A stretch of DNA of 64,000 nt from Pseudozyma flocculosa PF-1 (Eukaryota; Basidiomycota; Ustilaginomycetes; Ustilaginales; Ustilaginaceae): NCBI RefSeq assembly GCF_000417875.1, contig NW_006920889.1:92780-156779 (forward strand), given 5' to 3'. The notes under the pieces are model-generated. The model ran no database searches and had not been told where the DNA came from. It saw nothing but the letters and a program-made list of their open reading frames with translations. This document shows, one piece after another, positions 1-11,379 of this stretch. The stretch's first letter is position 1; each line of letters starts with the position of its first letter. A program made the position numbers and the translations under genes.

Positions 1-777
1 AGCGAGCTGCCGGCCAAGGTGTCGGGGCTGCGCAAGGACGCCGACAGCATCAGCGACCCGCTCTACCGCTTCTGGGCACGCGAGCACCGCTCGGGGGCGG
101 CGCTGCTGGCCACGGTGCGCGAGGACCTGCAGTCGGTGATTGCCGTGTGCGATGGCGAGGCGCGGCAGACGAACCACAACCGGATGCTGCTGACTGAGCT
201 GCCAAAGGGGACGATCCCGGCCAACTGGAAGCGGTACGCGGTGCCCAAGGCCATGTCGCTCGCCATCTGGATCGTCGACCTCAAGGCGCGGCTCGAGCAG
301 CTGGAGCGCGTGACAAAAGAGGACCGCTTCGACGCGTTCCCCGTCACGCTCGGGCTGCTGTTTGCGCCCGGCGCCTACCTGACGGCGACGAGGCAGGCCG
401 TCGCACACCGGTCCGGCACGAGCCTCGAGAACCTGCGCCTCGACCTCGAGCTCAACACCCAGCAGGTCGGTGGCGGTGGCGACGAGGGCCAGGGCGGGCA
501 GGGCAAGTTTGCGGTGCAGGGCCTCAAGCTGCAGGGCGCAGAGTGGACCGACGATGCGGCGCTGGCGCTCAACGACGGTAGCACCATTGGCCTGCGCACC
601 TGCCGCCTGTCGTGGGTGGCTGCTCAGGGCGAGGCGGCGGCGGCGGCGGCCAAGGTGCCCATCACCGTCTACCTCAACGAGGACCGCAGCCATGCGCTCT
701 TTTCCGTCGAGCTGCCCGCTCCCGGGCTGCAGGCGGCCACGGTGGCGCAGAGGGCTGTGGCCTTGAGAGCGTCGTAG
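1..777 (+). CDS. Cytoplasmic dynein heavy chain, C-terminal fragment (5' end outside window)
   Basis: The frame is open from base 1 and ends at TAG 775-777, giving 258 residues with no stop, so the gene starts upstream of the window. The sequence matches the C-terminal region that follows the AAA+ ring in dynein heavy chains: DPLYRFWAREH, then a stretch like VREDLQSVIAVCDGE and LPKGTIPANWKRYAVP, then LLFAPGAYLTATRQAVA and GLKLQGAEW, and a final LPITVYLN-like segment. This domain packs on the motor ring and affects processivity. The protein drives minus-end transport on microtubules as part of the dynein complex. A glycine-rich insert (GGGGDEGQGGQG) lies in the region between the last two motifs. 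Identification is strong. Whether this is one full heavy chain or a separately encoded C-terminal half, as known in Ustilago maydis (dyn1/dyn2), cannot be seen here. Confidence 0.93.
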   Translation, partial: SELPAKVSGLRKDADSISDPLYRFWAREHRSGAALLATVREDLQSVIAVCDGEARQTNHNRMLLTELPKGTIPANWKRYAVPKAMSLAIWIVDLKARLEQLERVTKEDRFDAFPVTLGLLFAPGAYLTATRQAVAHRSGTSLENLRLDLELNTQQVGGGGDEGQGGQGKFAVQGLKLQGAEWTDDAALALNDGSTIGLRTCRLSWVAAQGEAAAAAAKVPITVYLNEDRSHALFSVELPAPGLQAATVAQRAVALRAS

Positions 778-898
778 GGGCAGCTGGGCGGCGGGGTCAG
801 GATGGGCCAGAGAGGAAAGGGCGATCGACGAGGTCGCATGTGTATTCACCGAGGCGGCCAGACGGGCGAGCGACCCGATTGAGCGTCGCAGGTCACTA

Positions 899-1698
899 TC
901 ATTTCCCCTTGCCTTCTTCGTCGTCGAGGTCCGAGCCGACAACCTCGCGCCACGAGGCGAGCAGCCGTTCCTCTTCCTCCCGTTGGCGCCGTAGCCGTTC
1001 CTCTTGTTCTCTTGTCGTTTCCCGGGTGCCGCCGCTTCCGCTGCCGCCCAAGAGGGATGAAGGGGAGGAGGGTAGGGTGAAGGAGGCGCGGATACCGTCG
1101 ACGACGTCTCTGAAACGCTTCGACGTCTCTCCGCGCTTGCCAAAGAAGATTTGGGTCCACGTGATTTCCTCCATCCCTCCCGGCCCCGGCGCTGCTCCGG
1201 GAGTTGCTGTAGATCCTGGTTGTTGGGAGGAAGGGTGGAGGAGGAGGGAAGAAGCGGGTGGGACGAGACCGAATCGGGTCACGTCCGGGTGGACAGAGGC
1301 CAGTCGGGCCGTCAGTTCCCTCTCTCGCTCCCTCTCCCTCTGTCCGTCTTCATCCCTCTGTCCCCCGCCTTGTATCCCACGTTGCGACCGCAATGGGATA
1401 GAGGAGAGGGAGCGGAGTTGATTGCGTCGCAATGCGACGATATCGTCAAGGAGGGAATGGAGGAGCGCCGTCCGTCTCTCCTCGTCCGCTCTCGCCGTGA
1501 CGAGCAGCGAGTTGTTGAATGCAAACGACGACAGTGCCGTGAAGATGATGAGGGGCGGTATCGCCGTCGGGTTGATGTATCGCGTCTGTCGTGTTGGGGA
1601 AGGGAGGGATGGGGCGGGGTAAGTGCGGGTGCGGAGAAGGTCGCGAGGCTGACGGGAAAGGCGGGGGGCAGGGCGAGGGGGCGACTTACGATGCCCAT
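899..1698 (-). CDS. Small single-pass membrane protein, unrecognised, with 9-nt first coding exon
   Basis: Two exons on the minus strand: 1698-1690 (ATG GGC ATC, only Met-Gly-Ile) and 1585-899, separated by a 104-nt intron with donor GTAAGT and acceptor ACAG; the join is phase 0. The product is 231 residues. Residues about 14-34 form one hydrophobic segment (PLIIFTALSSFAFNN...), followed by a charged stretch (RADEERR) and a helix-like region, an arginine/glutamate-rich linker, a short conserved-looking block ITWTQIFFGKRGE near residue 145, and a highly charged coiled-coil-like C-terminus rich in E and R. The N-terminal TM followed by a matrix- or cytosol-facing charged tail resembles small fungal mitochondrial inner-membrane proteins, but I do not recognise the family. 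It is convergent with the dynein gene (121 bp between stops). The start choice rests on the clean splice; an upstream non-coding exon is possible. Confidence 0.6.
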
Positions 1699-2071
1699 TT
1701 TGAAAGAGCCCTTTCGTCTCGGAGCGACGTGGCGGTTCGTGTCGTGGCTGAATTGGGGATGTCGCGAGAGGAGAGGAACGGTGTGGACTCGGGACGATAC
1801 GGAGTACCGACGTGGTTGCTCGTTCGGTGGGCGCGGGGGATGGACAGGCGGAGGTGCGTCCGAGTGCCTGGACGAGCGAGGTGGTTCCGAGCTGGGCCGA
1901 GGTAGGGCGGGGCGGGGCGGCGATACGAGAAGTGGCACTTCCGAGCCTTTGTAGAGTCGGATCGAGATGGGCAATATGAGAAAGGGGAAGGATACGTTCA
2001 CCTCGAAAGGGCAGAGTAGTGCACGTAGCAGTGGAAGGGTATGCGAGTCGGGGACGATGGAAGAAGCAGGA

Positions 2072-2091
2072 GGGGGGGGGGGGGGGGGGGG
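2072..2091. repeat. Poly-G run, 20 nt
   Basis: An uninterrupted run of 20 G inside the 910-bp stretch 1699-2608, between the 3' end of the acyltransferase gene and the start of the small membrane-protein gene. I see no gene in that stretch. Runs like this are unstable and are often mis-sized in assemblies. Confidence 0.9.
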
Positions 2092-2608
2092 CGGAGCAGG
2101 TCCAAAGAGCGGAGAGCAGGGGGCTTCGGAAAAAGGAGCGCAGCGGCGGCGGGCGGAGGGGTTCAGACCCGCGATCCGAGTTCCGCATTCCGTGCCGCCA
2201 GGCTTTCTGGAGCGCCAACACCACGGTCAGGACCATCGACGTCGGCGCACCTCGGTCCGGTCCGGTCCTAAAGGATGTGGATCTTCGCGGGCTGAATTGG
2301 ATACTTTTACAGGTCAGGTCAGGAGGGGACGAAAGAGGGAGCGAGAGAAGAGTTTGGAGAAGAAACGAGCGATGTGCGCCTGTGCGAGACGGGCTGGAAG
2401 AGAGATGCAGCGAGAGTGCGAGACGATAAAAGAGAGACTGAGAATGGATGGATCTAGAATCACCGGGTGCCATATGTTAGGTGGGACACGAGAAGACGGA
2501 AAGAGGCGGTGTGGGCCTCGAGGTCGGGCCAGAATAGATAAGGGTGCCCAGCAGACGGGCGGACGCGGTGGCGCGCGCGACCGACAGACCGACCGACGCG
2601 GGCCCAAC

Positions 2609-5600
2609 TTAGTCCTTGCGGTTGTAGCCGCCGCTCGTGGCCCTCCAGACGCTCTTGCTAAACAGGCCGCCCCAGTAGTCAAAGGTGCGGGTGAAGCACT
2701 CGCACAGGAGCATCAGCAGGGCGTAGCTGGTGGTGACGACGACGAGGATCGTGGCCCAGTAGGGCGCGCCGACCTTGAGCATGTTGAGGCAGAGCCAGGC
2801 CGACCAGGTCCAGAAGATGATGCCGTGGCACAGGAAGACGGCAAACGAGTGCTTGCCGAGGTAGGTCCAGAACTTGAAGCGGAAGAAGCGGCGGAAGCCG
2901 TCGTTGAGGTCGGCCATGGCAAACAGCGCCATGACCGACACCCAGCTGCCGATGCGCGGAGACGTGTAGCTGACGGCGTCGTTGCCGAGCCAGGCGTTGG
3001 GCTGCGACGTCTGCCAGTCTGGGTGGATGGCGTAGTTCTTGTTGTCGAAGCTGCCCATGGGCGAGTCGCGGATGCACGCCAGCCACTCGCGCACGCAGCA
3101 CGCCAGGAACAGGATCCACGCGAGCACCTGGCCCTGGACGCGGAAGCTCGATGCCCGCTCCGGCAGGCCCAGCGCCCTCGCCACCTTGGCCGGGACGAGT
3201 GGGAAGCCCCGCTTGGCCCACACCTGGTAGTTGAGCTTGAGGTCCAGGTCGGCGATGATGAGGCCCGCCATGAAGAAGACGTCCCACGTGTTGGCGTACC
3301 AGCTCAGGCCGACGCAGATGGCGTAGAAGCTGAAGCGCTTCCACGGGTTCTTGATCTCGTGCGCAATCAGCGCGCACGTCATCGACGTCCACGTACCCTG
3401 CACGATGACCGGGATCGTCCACAGCACGCCGGTCGCGTAGCCCGTCACGAGCGCCGGCTGGTCCGGCGGCGACGCCCACCACAGCGAGATAAAGGCGTTG
3501 AGGAAGACCATGACGTTGGGGAAGTTCTGCCAGTAGGACCACGTCGACCAGGTGCGCGACGCCAGCCGCGGCACCCACTTGAAGCCGCCGACGTCCATCA
3601 AAAAGTAGTTTGCCAGCACCGCGCCCGCCGTCGGCAGTGCCAGCCGCGGCAGGCGGCGCACCGTCGTGTCGGCCAGACCGCCGATGCCGCCCTTGAGCAG
3701 GTACCGGTTGCACATGGTCCTCGACGGCAGCACGAAAAAGATGCCCAGCTTGAGTCCCTGGTTGACGGTGAGCGGGCCGATGATGTTGCGGAACCAGATC
3801 TCAAAGTTCGGGTAGTGCTTGGGCGCCGACTCGGTCGTGATGCCGTAGTAGTAGATGAGCATAAAGTGGTGAAACGAGACGAGGAAGGCGGCGAAGCCAC
3901 GCATGCCGTCGAGGTAGTCGATGCGCCGCGCTCCCGTCGACGTGACGGCGGTGCTGCCCTTGGAGAAGAGCATGTCCTCGAGCTTGCCCGCCAGCACCAT
4001 CAACAGCGGCTTCTGCGCATAGACTTCGTCGCCCGTCACGGCGCGGCTGCGGCGCGTGGCCGAGTCGCCCGCCTCGGGCTTAGCCAGCTGGCCCACCTCG
4101 CCGTCGGCCTGTGTCTGGTCTCGCTGCTGCCACTGGATGATCCGCGGCTGCTGCCAGGCCGGGTGGCCGTGCTGGAGCTCCGAAGGGATGACCGAGTTGC
4201 GCCTCGAGCTGCCCTCGTGCTGGAACGCCATCGACGTCGAGTGGCCCATGCTCGAGACGTCGTACTGCGAGTTGCGGCGGCTCACGAGGTGCTCCTGCAT
4301 CTCGTCGTCGTCGGTGGCGTTGCCGCCGTTCTCAAACACCTGGCCCGAGACGTCCTGCCCGGCCAGGTCGACCTCGCTGTAGTAGCCCTCGGGCGTGGCC
4401 CCGCCCGAGCGTCCGTGACCGAGGTGGCTGCCGAAGAGGGATTCGGCCCTCGACGAGGCGTAGCCGGGGGCCACGTAGGGCATGCTGCTCTTGAGCTCGC
4501 CCACCCACCGCGGCGTCTCGGTGCCGCCGTTGGCACGCTCGAAGCCGCCGCTGGCCGCGTGCTTGAGGTCCGGCTTGGACGAGTAGCTGGGCAGTGTGGG
4601 GAGTCGCACCTTCTCGTCGCGCGCGTCGTCCATGCTGTACCAGCTCTTGACATCGTCGTCGTCGCTGCTGTCGCTGTCGCTGTCCGAGTCGTAAACGAGG
4701 TCCGGAGAGGCCCACAGGTCAAAGGGGCGGTCGAAGGCGTGCTTGGCGCCGGCGGCGCCCGTGATGCCGACCGGCGTCATAGTGCCAGGCGTGCCGGCGG
4801 GCGTGTGGATAAACGAGCTGCGGGCGTCGTCGACAAGCGACATGTCTCCGCCAACGGCGGTGGATGCACCAGGGGTGGCCGTGCCGTCGTGCGAGCGGTG
4901 CTTTTCGGCCTCGGCGATGGCGGCAAGGCGCCTCTTCTCCTCGGCCTTGATCCTGCGGACGACGAGGCCATGGGCGATGGTCATGATAAAGACACCGCCG
5001 GAGATGGCGAGCATGATGCCGGACCAGAGCGGCGTCGTGCTCGTCCACTTTGGCGCCTTCTGCTTGGCCGTCGCCGCCGCCACAAAGGCGGTGCGCTCGC
5101 GCAGCGTGAGGTCCTCGGTGCTGCACACGGCCGCGCCGCCGCTGGCCTGGCACTGGGCGTCAAACTCGTCGTGCCGCTCCGTCAGGCTCGAGTTGAAAAA
5201 GAAGCGGGTGTACATGATCCGGGTGACGAGCGGGTTGTTGATCGGCGGTCCCTGCGACTGGGAGCGCTCGCCGTTGGCCCAGGCCTGGAAGCTGATGGGC
5301 GCGGCCACCGTGGGGATGTTGGAGGCGTTGGTTCCCTTTTCGTAGGCGTAGAAGTTGACGGTGGCGTTGGGGGCATCGTTGCGGAACTGGATGAGCTTGT
5401 CGCTGAGCCAGTCGAAGCGGTGCTCGACGAAGCCTTCGGTGTCGAGCCAGGTCAGGTTGGTCTGCACCGGGTCGGCGTCGTGCCCCGAGGCCGAGTAGCT
5501 CCATCGCAGCGTCGAGTTCTCGGCCAGGTTGGACGTGTAGATGCCGACGTCGACGGTCTCGCTGGGGAAAGGGTGGTGCGGATGGGACGGACAGGATCGG

Positions 5601-6353
5601 GGAGGGTCAGCGCGTCGGCCGAGGAGCGGAAGCAAGAAGAGCGCCCACCGTGCCCGCGGGTTCGGGTCAATGCTCACCTTTCATTCCACGACGCGCCAAA
5701 CTTGAACGCGGCGCCGCGACCGAGCGAGGTGGGCGGCTGGATCTGTGCGCGGAAGGAGCCATAGAGGATGTCGCGCCTGCGGGTGACGACTGCGTTGCGG
5801 CAGGTGGACGGGTAAGCAGCGGCAGGGGAAAGAAGCAACGTCAGCGAGCCTGTCACCTAGCTATATTGCATGCGAAGTGTCAGCAGCACGAGGGCTGGCA
5901 GGCTTTTCCTGGACACGTACTGGAGGATCCATTCACGATGCGGTGCTTGAGGTTGGCGGGCGAAACCTCCATGGCGAGGGCGCGGGAGGCCTGGTCGATG
6001 TATGTGGTGTTGTAGCTGACGGCGCTCCTGTAGGTTGCGCCGAAGCTCTCTTCCCAGTCGTTGATGTGGTCGCCGACGACGGCCCAGGTCTCGCTGCCGG
6101 AGCCCGTGTCACCGGCCGAGAGCTGGCCGTAGATCTTGGGCGACTGTGCCGGGTTGGTGACCATGTCCGAGGTGCCCGTCTCGTTAAAGTAGGTGATGGC
6201 GGCGTCGGTCCAGAGTGCGTTTGTGGCGGGGTCGAGGTAGCCGCACTCGCACGCGGCGTTGGCCAGGAGGGGCGCTGAAGAGAGCCATGTGGTGGCGGTT
6301 GCCGCAGCCAGCAGGCCGAGGCCGGCCGCCGAGCGGACCGATGCGCCCACCAT
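2609..6353 (-). CDS. Secreted GH16-like domain fused to AT3-family membrane acyltransferase
   Basis: Three exons on the minus strand: 6353-5921, 5789-5678 and 5561-2609. Donors are GTACGT and GTGAGC, acceptors GCAG and CCAG, and the phases fit; the product is 1165 residues. A signal peptide (about residues 1-33) is followed by CECGYLDP and a GH16-like (concanavalin-type) domain to about residue 340, with many N-glycosylation sites. The GH16 catalytic pattern ExDxxE is not intact (SETVDVGIY at the join), so it is probably a non-catalytic, sugar-binding fold. A TM segment lies at about 362-382, then a long acidic, serine-rich cytosolic linker, then an AT3 domain from about 730 with YLDGMRG and an intact R-x10-H pair (R736, H747), followed by roughly ten hydrophobic segments. 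AT3 proteins O-acylate extracellular sugars. The likely role is acylation of a cell-wall or secreted glycan bound by the outer domain. Substrate unknown. Confidence 0.85.
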
Positions 6354-9300
6354 GTCGTGTCGCCGTCGCAGAGGGGGATGTGCGAGGTGTCGTGGTCCGA
6401 TCCGAGGTATGCGGTGCTGGTCGCCTGCTTGTGGCCGAAGAGCGTGCGTGCTGCTGGGGAGGCGGAGCGTGTTGCGGGGTTGAGGTCGGGGCGGGGAGTG
6501 GACTGAACGAGCTCAAGCTCGAGACTGTTGGTGGCGATGAAGGGAAAGAGGAAGGCGGAGTAGACCGATGATAAGGAGCGGCGGTGGGGACGTGGGATGT
6601 GGATGACAAGGAAGGCGGGCGGGGCCGTGCCGGGGTCCGCTCTGGGAGGTGACGCTGCAAAGGCTGTTGCGGTGCCGCTGGAGACTGGAACGCAGCCAAA
6701 AGTCGAGGACGTGGCGAGGCGAGAGAGAGAGAGGCAGGGTCCAGCGGAAGGCTCGAGGGCTTGAAAGAGAGCGGCGGCGGCGGCGGCGGCGGTGGTGGTG
6801 GCACGGTGGTGTGTGGCCTGACTGGGCGCAAAGGAAGCAGGCGGGTCGATGCCGATGCACTGCGGGTGCGTGTAGGTAGCGGGCGAGAAGGGAGACCGGC
6901 CAAACCGCAGGTGTCGCGCAGATGAGATAGGGATGGGATGGGGTCTGGCAGAGTGAGGTCCTGGGTCAGGCAGTAGTGTACCTACCTGTAGTAGGCTACA
7001 GAGTACCTTGCTCTCTTCTAAAGGGCGATGGTCTCTGCCTGCCCGTCACACCTGCCCGGAACGTCTCCGAGGCTCGCCAAACCATGACAGACGACGTACT
7101 TCTTCGTCGGTCGCACCTGAATCGGCATCCCCGAGACCAAACTCGCCAATCTCGATTTCGATGGTGGCAAACAGCAGGCTAGGCTGTAGGTAGGCCACCG
7201 TCTGGCCACCGGCTAGGCCACTTTACCCTGCAGGTGGCCACCGTCCAAGTTGCCTGCAGCTGCTGGTCAGAGGTGAGCCAGCGAGCCGCTGCGAGCAGCT
7301 AGAGCAACACGAGGGCGAGGAAAAGAAGGTTGAGGGTGTGAGGGCCGCTGCTGCGGGCCATGGTCATCGCCGTCGAGTTTGACACCAGCACAGCCAGGCG
7401 GGCAGCCAGGCAGCCAGCTCCGGTCAGACCGAGGCAGGCAGGTGCCGTAAGGTCTCGCACGCACCGAGCCGCACCGTACGTCCTGGCCTGCCCGTATGTC
7501 TTGCTTGGGTGTGTCTTTCCAGGGGCTCGTGGTCGGCGGCCGGTGGTGTTGCTCGAACCACGTCGGCAGCCAGGCGCAGCTATCTGTTCGAGGGGGTGCG
7601 CCCTCATCGACATCTCGCAGCCCCGGGCGCAGCAGCCGAGCGCTTCCACGCCGGACCCACACTCATGCCCGGATCCTGGATGCTCCGTAGCCCTACGTTG
7701 TTCCGACGCACTGCTGGGGACAACGCAGCCAGGTCTACTCAAGCTCGACGCTAGCCCGACTGCCCGGTCCGAAGCAGAGCTGACGCACTGCCTGCTTAGG
7801 CTGCCTTGCTGCCCGTCGTAGGCTGTTTGTCGCACGTGGAAGCCGTTCATGCTGGGCCGGCCTCCGGCGATTTCTTCCAGGGCGCAGGCAGGGTCCACGA
7901 GAAGAAGAAAAAATTCGAGCCCAGCCCAGCCTGGCCTGCTGAGCTGCCTGCCCAGCCGCCACCCTTCGCAGCTGGAGCTGGCTCGCTCCAAGCTCGGAGC
8001 CGCTGGCCTGGCCCTGTCCGAAAATAGCAAGCAGCGCCCCGACTCACCTAGCTTGCTTGCTTGCTTAGGCCTAGGTTACGGCTCTCTGCCCGCCGCTGCC
8101 GACTCGTGCCAAGCGACGACGACATCGAACGCGCTACCGCAAGCCTGCTTCTAGTTTACCTGCAGCCAACCTGCAAGCAGCGCCCGGTCTTCTCTTGCTT
8201 CCTCCTTAGCTTGCTTGTGATACAGCCTAGCTCGCCCAGCGCACTCTGCGGCCAAGCAACCCATCATCGACCAGCGGCAAAATTGCTGTTCGCGCGGGCT
8301 CACCGGGCGGACGAAGCAGGCCAGGCCGCCGTACCGATAGCGAATCAAGTCGCCGGCCGTCGATATGAGAATGATGAGCGTGGCCTGGCCTGGCCCCAGG
8401 TGCTGCGCCGCGGACCATCTCGACCTGCCGCGCCTGCCCGCCACCATCGCCGCTACCCGCCACTTTAAGCACTCGCCGCAGAAGCGTGGGCGCCGCGTCG
8501 CTCAGCTCGCTCAGCTCGCCCTTGGCCATGGCCACCGCCGTTGCCGTACGGGATCAAAGATTCGGGCTGCCGGCATCGCCCGAAGGCTCAGACAGCCCGA
8601 TTGAGACATCGCAGCACCCTGCGCGGGTTGGTTGCCTCCCAAGCCCGCATCGCACGCGACAGATAGGCTCAGCCCAGCGAGACGGGTCGGGTACGGAACT
8701 TGTGCAACGCCATTTCGCTGCGTGTGGATGCTCGCCAGGATCGTGCGGTGCGGTAGCAGTCGCCGGCAAGCAGCATGGCGCCGATGACCGGACCCACGCT
8801 CTGAGTTGTGAGTTTCCGTTGGCGGCTAGGCGGGCTGAGTTGCGAGCGAATCGTGAACAGCTGTAGCGGCCATCGGCCGTCGGACGAGAGCTTGACAAGA
8901 CGTCCCGGCGTAGCAGGAACGGGGCGCCGAGCGACGAGGCCGACGACTCGATCCGATGGCAAAGATCCTGTATCGGGAAGGGGCGACGCACGATTCTGGG
9001 CAGCTCGCGCAAGCAAGCTTGCAAGTCGTCATGGGTCGGTGTCTACCAGCGAGCGTCGCGACCGACAAGGTGTCCGCATCCGCCAATGCCCGCGGCAGCA
9101 AACACATGCCCATGCACGTCTCCGCCAGTCTCGCTCCGACCCACCTTCGTACAAGCCTCGCGCGGCTCATCGATCCCCAGCAAGGGCACGAGACATCGCA
9201 GCAGCTCAACCAGCAGCCCCGGGATCTGGTGTATCGCGAGGATAGAAATGGTGCTGAATCATTGTGGAAACGACGATAGGCCGACTCTGGGACAGAACGT

Positions 9301-9545
9301 GAAACGACAAGGTTGCGGAGGGAGACGGATGGTGACAATGTCGATGAAGTGCGCTGCGGCCGAAATTCGACACAAGGGGGACCGCTCAGGGCCAGGAAAG
9401 GCTCCGGCAAGCCGATAAGCTCTTGCAGGGACGACCGACCCGCATCGCAAAGTACCGTCCGGACCGAGACCATCTACGCGGTCACGGCAGTAGAGCGTAG
9501 GGTCTTGCGACCACCATGCCCTTGCCTTGTACCCTTGTCCCGGTC
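6354..9545. other. 3.2-kb intergenic region, no supported gene
   Basis: This stretch holds the promoter of the GH16-acyltransferase gene and then low-complexity sequence. A GCG/GGT trinucleotide repeat lies at 6771-6800, in the flank just upstream of that gene. Open frames here have arginine/proline/serine-biased translations and no recognisable domain. Around 7170-7220 and 8060-8080 the motif GGCTAGG/CCTAGG recurs, as in other intergenic stretches of this window. Confidence 0.6.
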
Positions 9546-10083
9546 TCAAGAGGCAGTGGGCTCTCCCGGCTGAAGGCTGGTGGTCTTGAAAGCGCCGTTC
9601 ACTGTGACCCGGCGAGACAGGACGATGCGCGGCTTTAGGTCAGCTCGGCTCTCGCGACATACGCACTCCAAGAGAGACTGAGAGTGTTTCCGTAGCCCGC
9701 TCACCGGTCAGCTGATATCCGGGGGCCGAACCGGACATGTAAGCCTGGTAGGCTCCGCCCGACGATGCGGGAGTCTGACAGGCGCCGATGTCGTCTTGTC
9801 CGGTCTGGCCAATCTTGGCAGGACTGTTCCAGATGGGCTTGCCGTTGTGGTGGATGTTCCAGGTACCTTTGCCGCTCGGCTGCTCGTAGCAGATGAGGTT
9901 CTGGGCGCCGCCGTCGACGATGAAGTCGCTGTCCGAGGGGTCGCCGCGGAAGAGCTCGCCGGCAATCAGTCGGCCTCCGCCGGGGACCGAGTAGGCGACC
10001 CTCTGGGGCGGCGTTGCGACCGAGCGCGAGATCCCCAGCGCCAGGAAGGCGGCGAGGACGCAAAGGCCAGTGGTGAGCTTCAT
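9546..10083 (-). CDS. Small secreted protein 1 (two-cysteine family)
   Basis: Exons 10083-9705 and 9601-9546 on the minus strand; the 103-nt intron has donor GTGAGC and acceptor ACAG, phase 1; product 144 residues. A signal peptide (about 23 residues, MKLTTGLCVLAAFLALG...) is followed by GGGRL, the first mature cysteine in LICYE, a tryptophan 10 residues later (GTWNI), a second cysteine after 36 intervening residues (IGAC), and a last exon starting VNGAF. These landmarks are shared with five other genes in the window, most closely the next two. No known domain is visible. The protein is presumably exported; a role as a plant- or host-interaction effector or a wall protein is inference. It is divergent from the next family member, with 1.3 kb between starts. 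Confidence 0.78.
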
Positions 10084-10200
10084 GATGAGTGGGCGTGTGT
10101 GCGGTAGTTTAGCAATGAGGGTTCGTTGTGGCTGCAGGAGAGAGATCTTGCGGGTTGAGAGATATGGAGCAGCGGCTGGAAAAGGGCCAGGCTTGTCCTT

Positions 10201-10206
10201 CTTATA
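10201..10206 (-). promoter_or_regulatory. TATA-like box of secreted protein 1
   Basis: TATAAG read on the minus strand, about 118 nt upstream of the ATG at 10083. It sits in the 14-nt string CTTCTTATAGACAG (10198-10211), which recurs exactly at 12332-12345. Confidence 0.55.
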
Positions 10207-11266
10207 GACAGAGATTGCAGGGAGGCGAGACTCTGCGCTCGTCGACGCAGGGCGGTTTGGGACCAGGGAAGAGGAGATGAGACCGCTCGTCTTCACGGAA
10301 CCTGCAAGGCAAGACAGACCGCCACACCCGCATCCCCCACTTGATTTCGGATATCCGGGCAATCGTCAACGTTTCGCTGGCAGCAGGCAATACGTAGCTG
10401 CAACCATTCAACCAGCGACCTCAGCCGACGCCGTCGCCAGTGTGGGCGAGGCCCGATCCACGGGTCAGATAGAGTACTGTGGCTTCTCCTCAGCTGGGAC
10501 TGAGCGCTGCACCAACCCATCCGCTAGTCACGCACTACTCGGGCCGAGGCTTCGAGAAAGGCCCTGGTTGAGCCTGCTTCCGTTGTCAGGCAGAGCAAAG
10601 GCTGGCGCTGCGAAAGACCACCGTGCACCCCTGAGCCCACACGTCGAGCGCCATCCCTGGGCGCGTCGTGAGCGCGGTGCTGCTGTTGCGCTCTCGCTTG
10701 GCGTCGCATTCCCGGAGTGGGGGCACCGCGGTTCCTGGCAGGGGTGGATGGCGGACAGAGGCGGGCGATTGTTCACCAGTGCTCGATCGGGTCGTCCTAC
10801 TCGATAGTTGCCTCCGCGCCCGACCCACCAGAACAATCCTCTCGATCTTCACGCTGCCCACCTTGTTGCAACCGGCCCTCATCTTTTCGCGCGCCATGTA
10901 TGCATCTACCTTCCGGATGGCCGGCTGGGCGGCCGGCTGGGCGGTGGGTTGGCATGTCTGCGGTGCTGGAGCGCTTTCAAAGCTACGTAGCACTGACATC
11001 CCTGACGAGCCGTGTGGCACCGATATGCTGGCCCACGAACCTTCATGACGGGAGGCAATGCGGCGCCGCGAAGTCGTATATGTAACAACGGTCGGGGCGC
11101 GGGTATCGGACCGACACTTCCCGCTTCACCCCTATTCCCACCGTCAGCCTGCTACCTTGATGTAAGTGACTGGTTGGTGCCGGTTTCACATCCACCCCCA
11201 CCCTCCGGCTCGCCGAGGCGAGTGGGTTACGACAACGCTCGTTGCGAACCACCCCGCCCTGTCGTC

Positions 11267-11274
11267 TATAAAGG
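11267..11274 (+). promoter_or_regulatory. TATA box of secreted protein 2
   Basis: TATAAAGG, 113 nt upstream of the ATG at 11380. The identical octamer lies at 61018-61011 (minus strand) at a similar distance before secreted protein 5. Confidence 0.65.
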
Positions 11275-11379
11275 AGAGGTCGAATCCCGCTCGACCTGAC
11301 TGACAACCCACCCACCCCTCCCGATAACTTCAAGCCGAGCTCCACCCATTGTCCCAAAGAAGCCAGTACCACAGTCGAC

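Larger units (their letters stand above)
10084..11379. promoter_or_regulatory. Shared divergent promoter region of secreted proteins 1 and 2
   Basis: The 1296 bp between the two divergent start codons holds no convincing gene. It carries a TATA-like element at each end (10201-10206 on the minus strand and 11267-11274 on the plus strand) and a tract with GGCTGGGCGGCC repeats near 10920-10950. The central part may contain common upstream control sites, but none is identifiable by eye. Confidence 0.5.

Noticed and set aside
1712..2473. N-terminal continuation of the 899-2473 minus-strand frame
   Set aside because: The stretch before the splice acceptor at 1586 is serine- and proline-rich noise; the short-exon model gives a clean TM start instead.
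1967..5764. Very long plus-strand open frame (over 1200 codons)
   Set aside because: It is antisense to the GH16-AT3 gene; the translation is arginine-, alanine- and valine-rich with no domain, as expected from high GC on the opposite strand of a real gene.
6184..6903. Minus-strand frame overlapping the start of the GH16-AT3 gene
   Set aside because: Proline-, serine- and arginine-biased translation of the promoter and of the first exon in another frame.
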